Positions 9,601 to 16,860 of a DNA stretch of 54,954 bases are shown in pieces (positions within the stretch are counted from its first letter, which is position 1; the number at the start of each line of letters is the position of its first letter). The notes beneath the pieces are model-generated. The model was not told where the DNA came from. It did no database searches and saw only the letters and a list, made by a program, of their open reading frames with translations. The stretch lies in the NCBI GenBank assembly GCA_964450705.1, contig CAYVDB010000002.1:1-54954 (forward strand). The letters run 5' to 3'. Made by a program: the position numbers and the translations under genes. Source of the DNA: CAYVDB01 sp964450705 (GTDB lineage Bacteria; Patescibacteriota; Minisyncoccia; Phycocordibacterales; Zambryskibacteraceae).

Positions 9601-9670
9601 GTAACTAGACCTTGTGTCAAGAGGAATATCTCCTCTGGCTCTTTAACAACTACACCATTAGGAGGATGCC
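9601..9670 (+). promoter_or_regulatory. 5' leader with small hairpin and strong Shine-Dalgarno
   Basis: The leader contains a 6-bp hairpin AGAGGA/TCCTCT (9620-9636) and a strong ribosome-binding site TTAGGAGG ending about 5 bases before the ATG. The CTCCT of the hairpin arm could alternatively pair with the AGGAG of the ribosome-binding site, so translational control is possible. This is inference. Few other genes in the window have so strong a site. Confidence 0.5.
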
Positions 9671-10966
9671 ATGAACCGCATTTTGGCTGTGATCTACATG
9701 GCCGTCTATGCGGCCATGGTAGCCTGCGGAGGCGGAGAAGGTGGGCAAAACCCCACCGAACCGCCGACGAAAACCCCGACCATCAATATCACGCTCACGC
9801 TTGATACGAGCGTGACCAACTTCCCCGGCGCAATGCTTCGCGCGAAGGGAGATGTCCGGGATGAGACAGGAACTCCAGTCTCAACAGGGATGACGTGGGA
9901 ATTGAACGGAGTAGCAATTGGAGAGGTGGGAGAGGTCGAAAAGACCCTCACCCCCGGTAGCTACAGCCTCTGCCTTTCCTTTAGAGGGAAGAAGGAGTGC
10001 AAGGATGTCTCAGTAGCAAGTCCCCAGCCTGTGAGAGGAAGGGTTTTTGAAGTCTCCTCAAGAGGCGTCGGAATCCCTTCGGGACTCAAAGTCTGCGCAA
10101 ATTGGGGAGGTTCTCCTGAGTGCACAGACGTTTCACCGGCAGGTGAATACTCTCTCGTAACGCGCTTCACTCGAAGCGACTCGATTGAGTTCTCTGTCCG
10201 TTGTAGTGGCGCCTGCCCTAACCTTGTTGTGCCAACCGATACCGTCTCTCGAGACGAATTCGGCTCAGTCAAGAACTTCTCTGTGCTCAACAAGAGGTGG
10301 GAGGTGCTCCAAGGGTCTTGGAAGGGTTCTGTCGTGAGTATTAGCCCTCAAAAGGCTTATGCACGCGCCCTTGACGGCCTCTCATTCTGGAATGAGGACC
10401 GTCGGTACTTCTGGCGTCAACAGGATTTCCCCATCAAGGTTTTCTTTGACCGGGAAACCTATGGGGTGCCTATCACCGCCGAAGATTCCATCACGTTTTG
10501 GAGCTACTTGAACGAGATTGAAGCTGAGGCTGGTAAGGATCTTTTCACTCCTGGGAACGCCGAAGGCATGACCGTGACAAGGAATCCTCCAGGATTGCCC
10601 GCCTATCAAGGCGGTATCGGGATTACGGTACGTCCTGATAGCTTTATTGCACGAGGAAGTGCCTTGCCGTCTGGCAAAGAGACTCTTGGAGGAGGAGGAG
10701 CCTACTTCAGCCTTCACCCTCTTTCAAGCATCCGAGTCAGGTTCGTAGTAAAGCACGAACTCATGCATGCCCTGGGATTTGGGCATACTCCCCATCAGTC
10801 GTGGTACCCGGGAGTTATGACCAACTTCCAGAAAAACTGGGAACCCACGCACGGCTACCTTGCTCTTGAAGAGGTAGCCTACATGGAAGCCTGGTATGTG
10901 TTCATGGAGCTCGCATGGCGGGAGAAATCCTCAACCATGCTCGACCTCCTTGGGAGTGGTGGATAG
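9671..10966 (+). CDS. Zinc metallopeptidase lipoprotein (HExxHxxGxxH type), likely foreign
   Basis: The protein is 431 residues. A lipoprotein signal ends in AAMVAC followed by GGGEGG and a Pro/Thr linker. An Ig-like or Big-like unit lies near 35-115, then a second beta-rich unit near 118-195, then a C-terminal domain with HELMHALGFGH near 363-373 and a downstream Met (GVMTN) fitting a metzincin Met-turn. By family knowledge, such a motif binds zinc with three His and uses the Glu as base, so this is probably a secreted, membrane-tethered protease. The gene is visibly richer in G+C than its neighbours, with codons such as GCC, GGC and CGC, has its own promoter, strong ribosome-binding site and terminator, and stands alone. 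Those are signs of recent transfer. The substrate is unknown. Confidence 0.82.
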   Translation: MNRILAVIYMAVYAAMVACGGGEGGQNPTEPPTKTPTINITLTLDTSVTNFPGAMLRAKGDVRDETGTPVSTGMTWELNGVAIGEVGEVEKTLTPGSYSLCLSFRGKKECKDVSVASPQPVRGRVFEVSSRGVGIPSGLKVCANWGGSPECTDVSPAGEYSLVTRFTRSDSIEFSVRCSGACPNLVVPTDTVSRDEFGSVKNFSVLNKRWEVLQGSWKGSVVSISPQKAYARALDGLSFWNEDRRYFWRQQDFPIKVFFDRETYGVPITAEDSITFWSYLNEIEAEAGKDLFTPGNAEGMTVTRNPPGLPAYQGGIGITVRPDSFIARGSALPSGKETLGGGGAYFSLHPLSSIRVRFVVKHELMHALGFGHTPHQSWYPGVMTNFQKNWEPTHGYLALEEVAYMEAWYVFMELAWREKSSTMLDLLGSGG

Positions 10967-10970
10967 TTGT

Positions 10971-11012
10971 AAAGAAAGACCTAATCTGTCGCTAGATTAG
11001 GTCTTTTCTTTA
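10971..11012 (+). terminator. Intrinsic terminator after the metallopeptidase gene
   Basis: The arms AAAGAAAGACCTAATC and GATTAGGTCTTTTCTTT pair over about 16 bp with one bulged base around an 8-base loop. The tract starts 5 bases after the TAG and ends in a T-rich tail. Confidence 0.85.
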
Positions 11013-11028
11013 TCTTTAATGTCTTTTA

Positions 11029-11056
11029 TTGACAAAAAGAATTTTGAGAGTATAAT
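11029..11056 (+). promoter_or_regulatory. Consensus sigma-70 promoter upstream of nusA
   Basis: TTGACA (11029-11034), a 16-base spacer and TATAAT (11051-11056). Transcription should start near 11063, about 144 bases before the nusA ATG. Confidence 0.85.
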
Positions 11057-11078
11057 AGGGTTTAAGAAGATGCAGTTC

Positions 11079-11102
11079 GCCCGAAAGGCGGGCCATTTTT
11101 TT
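11079..11102 (+). terminator. nusA: Terminator-like hairpin in the nusA leader (attenuator candidate)
   Basis: GCCCG and CGGGC form a 5-bp GC-only stem with loop AAAGG, followed closely by a run of seven T (CATTTTTTTAAG). It lies about 16-30 bases after the predicted start of transcription, so it would stop most transcripts at about 40 bases unless antitermination occurs. Since NusA itself modulates pausing and termination, autogenous control is a reasonable inference. Confidence 0.55.
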
Positions 11103-11134
11103 AAGAAAAATTAGAATAAGTATAATACTTCTTT

Positions 11135-11168
11135 ATCCTCGCTTGGCTCCGCCACGCTCGGGATGATG
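11135..11168. repeat. GC-rich imperfect dyad in the nusA leader
   Basis: A patch with ends ATCCTCGC and GCTCGGGAT around TGGCTCCGCCA is much richer in GC than the flanks and partly self-complementary. It resembles small dispersed intergenic dyads seen in many environmental genomes. No second copy was noticed in this window. Confidence 0.3.
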
Positions 11169-11206
11169 ATTTTTATAATCATTCGCATTCATTAAAAATC
11201 AACCAT

Positions 11207-12364
11207 ATGTTTGATCTAAAAGTAATAAACTCCGTATTAGAACAGCTCGAAGAAGAGCGTGGTATACCAAAAGAAAAAATAATTGAAGCTATTGAGATGG
11301 CTCTTGCTACTGCGTATAACAAGGAGTACGGAAAACGCGGCAGAATCGTACGGGCAAAGTTTGACTTAAATTCCGGGAAAACCGACTTCTTCCAAGTGAA
11401 AATAGTTGTTGATGATTCATTGGTTATAAAAGTATCTCCTGACGAAGAAGAATACTTTGAGCGCGAAGAAGGAGACGAGCGTCCATTTTATAACGAAGAA
11501 AAACACATCTGGATTGATGACGCTCGAAAAATAAAGAAAGACGCACAACTCGATGAAGAAATTATCTTTCCTCTTGAAAATAAGACTGATTTCGGAAGAA
11601 TCGCATCTCAAACTGCAAAGCAAGTTGTCATGCAGAAAATTAGAGAAGCAGAAAAGGTTTCTGTCCTTGGTGAATACGGAGAACGAGAAGGAGAAATCGT
11701 AACCGGCATGGTTCAGCGCATAGAGCGTGGAACTATATTTGTTGATATGGGGCGTGCTACAGGAATCCTCCCTTATGAAGAGCAAATCCCTGGAGAAAGA
11801 TACTCTCAGGGAGAGCGTGTTCGAGCATACCTTTACCGAGTAGAAGAAAGCCCACGAGGAGTATTTTTGAGACTCTCTCGTTCCCATCCAAAATTCTTAG
11901 AAGAACTCTTCCGACAAGAAACACCTGAAATTGCAAATGGCGTTGTAGAGATAAAAGCAATTGCCAGAGAAGCAGGATACCGTTCTAAAATAGCAGCATA
12001 TTCCAAGGATGATCATGTTGACCCTGTAGGAAGCATGGTTGGCCAGCGCGGGGTCAGAGTCTCAACCGTCATGAGCGAACTTGGTGGAGAAAAGATTGAT
12101 ATTATTGAATGGTCTCCTGATCCAAAGAAATTTATTGAGGATGCGCTTTCGCCAGCAAAAATACTTGGGGTTACTACAGACGAAGAGCAGAAAGAAGCAA
12201 AAGTAACAGTCTCGGAAGACCAGCAATCTCTTGCAATCGGGCGAGGCGGTCAAAATGTTAGACTCGCCGCGAAGCTAACAGGTTGGAAAATTGATATTCA
12301 ATCCGTAAAAGGAGAAGATCTAGGCGCTGGGGCACCAGAATCCTCTACTCAAGAAGTAAATTAA
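11207..12364 (+). CDS. nusA: Transcription termination/antitermination factor NusA
   Basis: The protein has 385 residues in the usual order: RNA-polymerase-binding N-domain (about 1-150), S1 domain (about 160-224, GEIVTGMVQRIERGTIFVDMG), KH1 (about 228-305, with MVGQRGVRVS) and KH2 (about 310-366, with the GRGGQNVRLA loop). The acidic C-terminal repeats found in some bacteria are absent, as in most non-proteobacterial NusA. It binds RNA polymerase and nascent RNA and tunes pausing, termination and antitermination. It is preceded by its own promoter and a terminator-like hairpin. The usual rimP, infB and rbfA neighbours are not in the window. Confidence 0.95.
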   Translation: MFDLKVINSVLEQLEEERGIPKEKIIEAIEMALATAYNKEYGKRGRIVRAKFDLNSGKTDFFQVKIVVDDSLVIKVSPDEEEYFEREEGDERPFYNEEKHIWIDDARKIKKDAQLDEEIIFPLENKTDFGRIASQTAKQVVMQKIREAEKVSVLGEYGEREGEIVTGMVQRIERGTIFVDMGRATGILPYEEQIPGERYSQGERVRAYLYRVEESPRGVFLRLSRSHPKFLEELFRQETPEIANGVVEIKAIAREAGYRSKIAAYSKDDHVDPVGSMVGQRGVRVSTVMSELGGEKIDIIEWSPDPKKFIEDALSPAKILGVTTDEEQKEAKVTVSEDQQSLAIGRGGQNVRLAAKLTGWKIDIQSVKGEDLGAGAPESSTQEVN

Positions 12365-12404
12365 TCATTACATTAGACAGGAAATAACTTAACTCTAAAT
12401 CATT

Positions 12405-12929
12405 ATGAATCTTTGGCATGATATAGAACCAGGAACTCCAACTGAAGTAAACGTTATTGTTGAGATAGGGAAAGGATCGAAAAATAAATACGAAATCGAC
12501 AAAAAGACAGGGCTCATTGCGCTCGATAGAGCAATGCATACCTCTCAGGACTACCCCTTTGATTATGGTTTTGTTCCTCAAAGTCTTTGGCATGACGGAG
12601 ATCCGCTTGATGTGGTAATACTTTCCACATACCCACTCATGCCTGGAGTTCTTGTACGAGTACGCCCTGTGGCTATTATGAACCTCATTGACGACGGAGA
12701 AGGTGACGACAAAATTATTGCAGTACCTCACGATGACCCACGTTGGGACAATATCAAAGATCTAGAAGATATTAATAAGCACACTTTAAAAGAAATAGAG
12801 CACTTTTTCACTACATACAAAAAGCTTCAACATAAAGAAGTGTCTGTTACGGGTCTCAATAATAAGCAATCTGCAGAGGAAGCTTTTTCTGAGGGTCTCT
12901 CTCTATATAAAGCAAAATTTTCAAAATAG
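12405..12929 (+). CDS. ppa: Inorganic pyrophosphatase (family I)
   Basis: The protein has 174 residues, normal for bacterial family I enzymes. The metal-binding signature DGDPLDV lies at about 64-70, preceded by the conserved YPFDYGFVP (about 50-58). The acidic DDGEGDDK (about 96-103) matches the remaining active-site aspartates. It hydrolyses pyrophosphate to two phosphates in the cytosol and so pulls polymerisation reactions forward. The gene follows nusA by 40 bases in the same direction and could share its transcript. Confidence 0.95.
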   Translation: MNLWHDIEPGTPTEVNVIVEIGKGSKNKYEIDKKTGLIALDRAMHTSQDYPFDYGFVPQSLWHDGDPLDVVILSTYPLMPGVLVRVRPVAIMNLIDDGEGDDKIIAVPHDDPRWDNIKDLEDINKHTLKEIEHFFTTYKKLQHKEVSVTGLNNKQSAEEAFSEGLSLYKAKFSK

Positions 12930-13037
12930 GCACTTTCCACAGTCCTCACTTCAGCTGTTCTGGTTTATACTTAGAGAAGTAAGAATTGAAGATAAAATAC
13001 GTCTTCTTAACTTATATAAGTAAAATAAAGTACATTT

Positions 13038-13685
13038 ATGAAATATATCTTGCCCATCGCCACCCTGTGCTTAGCCTTTCTTTTATCAGGATCTACTCTC
13101 TTGGCTCAAGAAAATACTTCTACAGGAGACCAAAGACCTGCTGAACGCGTAGAAGCAATGCAGAAGAAAAAGGAAGAGCAGAAAGCGAACCTCGAAACAA
13201 GAATCGACTCACGGCAAGAAAAACTTGAGAGCCGAAAAAGTGAAATGAGAGAAAAGGCAGAGGAGCGAATAAAGAAAAATGTTGTGTGGATGAAAAAAAG
13301 ACTATCTCTAACAGTTGAACGCCTCGAAACTCTTACTTCAAGGATAGAATCAAGAATTGCAAAACTAAAAGCAAATAAAGAGGATACAAGTGCCGCAGAA
13401 GCTTTGGTAGCCAGTGCAAAAACTAAATTAGCGAGAGCAAAAGCTAATATTATGAAAATTGACGAAAGCGCAACAAGCGCTCTCGGGCAGGAAGAATTAC
13501 GAGGGTCATTTAGCGCCCTACGCACGCTCATGGAGTCGATAAAGACCGATCTTAAAGGAGCTCACGCTGATCTAGTGCAGGCAATTACTAAGATTAAAGG
13601 TCTTCGGATAGGAAACGAGAATCGACCCACGACAACTCCGACCACAACTCCAACAACCACTCCGACCACTACAAGTAGCCAATAA
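13038..13685 (+). CDS. Exported coiled-coil protein with Thr/Pro tail
   Basis: The protein has 215 residues. A signal peptide (about 1-23, ending LLAQ) is followed by a highly charged helical region (about 35-190; long Lys/Glu/Arg runs such as RQEKLESRKSEMREKAEE) that should form a coiled coil. The C-terminus is a TTTP repeat (four copies, about 197-212), a typical extended wall-spanning or linker tail. No enzyme motif is seen and the function is unknown. It is followed 24 bases later by a small membrane protein, with which it may act at the envelope. Confidence 0.75.
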   Translation: MKYILPIATLCLAFLLSGSTLLAQENTSTGDQRPAERVEAMQKKKEEQKANLETRIDSRQEKLESRKSEMREKAEERIKKNVVWMKKRLSLTVERLETLTSRIESRIAKLKANKEDTSAAEALVASAKTKLARAKANIMKIDESATSALGQEELRGSFSALRTLMESIKTDLKGAHADLVQAITKIKGLRIGNENRPTTTPTTTPTTTPTTTSSQ

Positions 13686-13708
13686 ATTAAAATAAATAAA
13701 AAACTAAA

Positions 13709-14077
13709 ATGGATCCACAAGCACAATACCAAGCTCCTATAATGAATCCAGGAGAACCTCCAAAAACAGAGAGGGCGATTGGTCCGGCAATCGGGATAAT
13801 CATCATAATAATAGTTATTGTTTTGGGCGGACTATACTTTTGGGGACAGCGCCTTCAAATGATGACTCCTCCTGTGCCAACACAAGAAGGCGGAACCGGG
13901 GACACTTCAAATGAGACGAGCGCTGATTTGCAAAGCCAAACACAAATTAACACCATACAAAATCAAGGAACTGACGATTCAGCGCAGTCAATCGAAGCTG
14001 ATCTACAAGCAACAGATGTAAACTCTCTTGGTAGCGAAATGAATAGCATTGAGGCAGACGCCCAGGCATCGCAATAA
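13709..14077 (+). CDS. Small single-pass membrane protein
   Basis: The protein has 122 residues: a Pro-rich cytoplasmic lead, a very hydrophobic transmembrane segment at about 26-46 (GPAIGIIIIIIVIVLGGLYF), and an external tail rich in Gln, Thr, Ser and Asp with low complexity (QSIEADLQATD, NSIEADAQASQ look like two copies of one unit). The function is unknown. It probably lies in one operon with the exported coiled-coil protein upstream, and is closed by a terminator. Confidence 0.7.
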   Translation: MDPQAQYQAPIMNPGEPPKTERAIGPAIGIIIIIIVIVLGGLYFWGQRLQMMTPPVPTQEGGTGDTSNETSADLQSQTQINTIQNQGTDDSAQSIEADLQATDVNSLGSEMNSIEADAQASQ

Positions 14078-14102
14078 GTTATTTCTAACCCCTCACTGCT
14101 CC

Positions 14103-14135
14103 AAACCCCCTCATACGATTATCGTGTGAGGGAGT
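14103..14135 (+). terminator. Intrinsic terminator before tig
   Basis: CCTCATACGAT and ATCGTGTGAGG pair over 11 bp (one wobble), extended by AAAC/GTTT on the outside. It lies 26 bases after the preceding stop and before the tig gene. Confidence 0.75.
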
Positions 14136-14173
14136 TTGCTTTACAAAGACCTTTTGCGTAGACTCTAAAAACT

Positions 14174-15271
14174 ATGGAAAAAACATACAAACAAATAGAC
14201 TTTAAAAGACTCCCCCAATCAGAAATTGAGGTAAAAATTTCTGTTCAAAAAGAAACACTTGAAAAACACTTCAAAAAAGCTCTTGAAAAGTATGGGAAAG
14301 AAGTAGAAATACCTGGGTTTCGAAAAGGCAAAGTCCCCGTGGAAACACTTCGAGGAAAATTTGGAGATATGTATTTCCTTAACCACGCCGCTGAAGATGC
14401 AATCGAAGAAATCTATGAGCAAATTTTGAAAGAGGAAAAAATATCCCCTGTTGGTAGCCCGAAAATCACCATTACAAAACTTGCGCTTGATAATCCTCTT
14501 GAATTCACAATGGTAATCGCCGTTATTCCTAATATAGATTTGCCAGATTATAAGAAGATTGCCAAGGAAGTTTTAACAGAAAAATCTGATGATTCAACTG
14601 TAACTGAAAAAGAAATTGATGAAGTGGTTCTCGAAATACGAAAAAACCACTACCACCAGAAAATGCACGAGAGTGGTGCATGGACAGACCATAATCACGG
14701 CGAGATAGAAGAAAAAGACATTCCTCCTTTGACAGATGAGCTTTCAAAAGGATTTGGAAAATTTGAAAATGTTAAAGATATGCGAAAGAAAATTAAAGAG
14801 CATCTTTATCAGGAAAAAACCAGAAAATTAAAAGAAAAAAAACGAGTAGATATTATCGAGAAAATAATCGAGAGATCAGACATAGATACTCCTCGTGTAT
14901 TAATTGAAAATGAGCTCGATATGATGCTTGCGCAATTTGAAGGAGATCTTGCTCGTGCCGGAGGAACCCTAGACGCGTATTTAGAAACAATTAAAAAAAG
15001 TACGGAAGATCTCAGAGACGAGTGGAGAGACATTGCGTTAAAAAAAGCAAAATCGCAATTAATAATTTCTAAGATTGCTTCTCAAGAAAAAATATTTGCG
15101 GACAGTGAAACAATAAGAAAAGAGGCTGAAAAAATTCTAATACTATACCCTGATGCAGATCCGATAAAAGCTCGAAGCTATGTTGCTTTAATGCTTACAA
15201 ATGAAAAAGTATTCGAACTTCTGGAATCTCTAGGAGAAAAATCTACTGCAATAAAAGCAGAGAAGAAATAG
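14174..15271 (+). CDS. tig: Trigger factor lacking the PPIase domain
   Basis: The protein has 365 residues against about 430 in most bacteria. The N-terminal ribosome-binding domain is intact, with the signature GFRKGKVP at 48-55. The C-terminal chaperone arms run from about 185 to 350 (conserved PPLTDELSKGFGKF, then VLIENELDMML). The FKBP-type isomerase domain, which normally lies between them, is replaced by a short charged linker (about 155-183, with HYHQKMHESGAWTDHNHGE). It should still hold nascent chains at the ribosome exit but cannot isomerise prolines. It overlaps the end of rsmE tail to tail by 29 bases. Confidence 0.9.
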   Translation: MEKTYKQIDFKRLPQSEIEVKISVQKETLEKHFKKALEKYGKEVEIPGFRKGKVPVETLRGKFGDMYFLNHAAEDAIEEIYEQILKEEKISPVGSPKITITKLALDNPLEFTMVIAVIPNIDLPDYKKIAKEVLTEKSDDSTVTEKEIDEVVLEIRKNHYHQKMHESGAWTDHNHGEIEEKDIPPLTDELSKGFGKFENVKDMRKKIKEHLYQEKTRKLKEKKRVDIIEKIIERSDIDTPRVLIENELDMMLAQFEGDLARAGGTLDAYLETIKKSTEDLRDEWRDIALKKAKSQLIISKIASQEKIFADSETIRKEAEKILILYPDADPIKARSYVALMLTNEKVFELLESLGEKSTAIKAEKK

Positions 15272-15935
15272 CGATCGCTGCAGTTTCGGCGCGGAGCACT
15301 TGTGGCCCAAGAGAGTATACGCGAATTTCATTTCGTTTAAAAAACATTATCTCTTGGTTGCTCCATCCTCCTTCAGGGCCAACAAAGATACCAAGTGGTG
15401 AATATTTCTGTGCATGTTCGATCGTAAAAATATCTCCTCCTGGATCAAATGCAAAACATGGAAAATTAACATTGAGAGCCTCTTCGAAAGACTTCGTGTC
15501 GAGAATATCTGGCAAAATAGATCTTCCTGATTGCTCACTCGCTTCTTTTATGATTTTGCGTGCACGTTCTAGGTTTATATTCTTCTTTTCGCTTCGTGAC
15601 GAAATTATCGGCACAAACTTAGTAACGCCAAGTTCAGTCCCCTTTTGAAGTATCCATTCGAAATTATCTTTCTTTAAAAGAGAAATGAAGAGATGCACTT
15701 CTCGCACAGCAACCGCCCCTTCTCTCTTGGAAATTATGGAAAACGTGACACTTTTCTTACCAAACTCTTGTATTAAAGCTTTATACTCCATACCAGAGTT
15801 ATCAAAGAGAATGACTTGCCCCCCAACTGTGAAACGGAAAACTTTGCGTAGTTGATGAAGTAACTCAAAATCTTCCACTTCTATTGTTTCACTTTCTAAA
15901 ATAGGATTTGAAACAAAAAAACGATGTAGTCTCAT
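15243..15935 (-). CDS. rsmE: 16S rRNA (uridine1498-N3)-methyltransferase RsmE
   Basis: The protein has 230 residues. An N-terminal PUA-like RNA-binding region (MRLHRFFV start, then QLRKVFRFTVGGQVILFDNSG) is followed by a SPOUT methyltransferase domain. The latter has the knot motifs GPEGGWSNQE (about 183-192) and YSLGPQVLRAETAAI (about 206-220), both diagnostic for RsmE. It methylates U1498 of 16S rRNA using S-adenosylmethionine. The gene is convergent with tig and their 3' ends overlap. Confidence 0.95.
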   Translation of the reverse strand: MRLHRFFVSNPILESETIEVEDFELLHQLRKVFRFTVGGQVILFDNSGMEYKALIQEFGKKSVTFSIISKREGAVAVREVHLFISLLKKDNFEWILQKGTELGVTKFVPIISSRSEKKNINLERARKIIKEASEQSGRSILPDILDTKSFEEALNVNFPCFAFDPGGDIFTIEHAQKYSPLGIFVGPEGGWSNQEIMFFKRNEIRVYSLGPQVLRAETAAIAISSLLLLQ

Positions 15936-16013
15936 ACAAGTACTATAGCCATCTCCTTCTAATTTGCAAAAGGGTGTCTTTCGGGTAGTATAGCGACAAT
16001 AACAAAAAAAATT

Positions 16014-16589
16014 ATGCTTATACCAACAGTAATAGAAAAAAGTCAGTTTGGTGAAAGGGCTTATGATATATATTCTCGTCTTTTGAGAGAAAGAATTATT
16101 TTCTTAGGAGGACCGATCGATGAAGACGTTGCAAACATTGTAATTGCTCAGCTTCTTTTTCTGGAATCAGAAGATCCGAAAAAAGACATAAGTCTTTATA
16201 TTAATTCACCTGGCGGAATGATTACTGCAGGTCTTGCGATTCTTGACACAATGAATCACGTGAAACCTGACGTCTCAACAGTGTGCGTAGGTATGGCGGC
16301 TTCAATGGGAGCGGTTATTCTCTCAGCCGGGAAAAAAGGAAAACGTTTTGCTCTACCCAACGCAGAGATAATGATCCATCAGCCACACGGCGGGATTGAA
16401 GGTCAAGCAACAGATATTGAGATAGCGGCAAAAAGAATTCTAAAAAACAGAGAAACTACAAATAAGATACTTTCAAAAAATTCTGGTCAACCACTTTCAA
16501 AAATAGAAAAAGATGTCGATCGAGATTTCTTCATGAGCGCAGAAGAAGCTTTGAAGTACGGAATTATCGACAAAGTGTACAAAAACTAA
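16014..16589 (+). CDS. clpP: ATP-dependent Clp protease proteolytic subunit
   Basis: The protein has 191 residues, the normal mature length, starting directly with MLIPTVIE as in self-processing ClpP. The catalytic triad is visible: Ser97 in GMAASMGA, His122 in MIHQPHGG and Asp171 in DVDRDFF. It forms the barrel peptidase that degrades proteins unfolded by ClpX or ClpC. Neither ATPase is in the window. A strong terminator follows. Confidence 0.97.
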   Translation: MLIPTVIEKSQFGERAYDIYSRLLRERIIFLGGPIDEDVANIVIAQLLFLESEDPKKDISLYINSPGGMITAGLAILDTMNHVKPDVSTVCVGMAASMGAVILSAGKKGKRFALPNAEIMIHQPHGGIEGQATDIEIAAKRILKNRETTNKILSKNSGQPLSKIEKDVDRDFFMSAEEALKYGIIDKVYKN

Positions 16590-16619
16590 GCAACTCTTTA
16601 AAACAAAAAATAAAGCCAT

Positions 16620-16658
16620 AAAAACCCCGCCCTTGATCAAAATCACGGCGGGGTTTTT
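16620..16658 (+). terminator. Intrinsic terminator after clpP
   Basis: AAAAACCCCGCC and GGCGGGGTTTTT form a 12-bp stem around a 14-base loop, ending in T5. It lies about 30 bases after the clpP stop. Confidence 0.9.
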
Positions 16659-16860
16659 AGAAAAACTCTTCTCCTAAAATAGTTTTTAACTAAACTTTAC
16701 AAGTCTCATAAAATCTTATATTGTACGGTTGTTCATCTTTATTGAATTTAATTTGAAACGTTTGCTTGGGGTCTTCCTGATTTTCTACCGTACCCTATCC
16801 CCCTTTCTGCTCAAGAGTTACTTTTGAAAAACGAGATTTTCGGGCGACGTTTGCACATAC

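Noticed and set aside
9706..10717. Minus-strand open frames inside the metallopeptidase gene
   Set aside because: High GC lowers stop frequency on the other strand; the plus-strand gene has signal peptide, motif, promoter and terminator.
13615..13680. A DNA tandem repeat or CRISPR-like array (ACAACTCCGACC units)
   Set aside because: The repeat lies in frame and encodes the TTTP tail of an exported protein; there are no spacers. No CRISPR array or insertion sequence was seen anywhere in the window.
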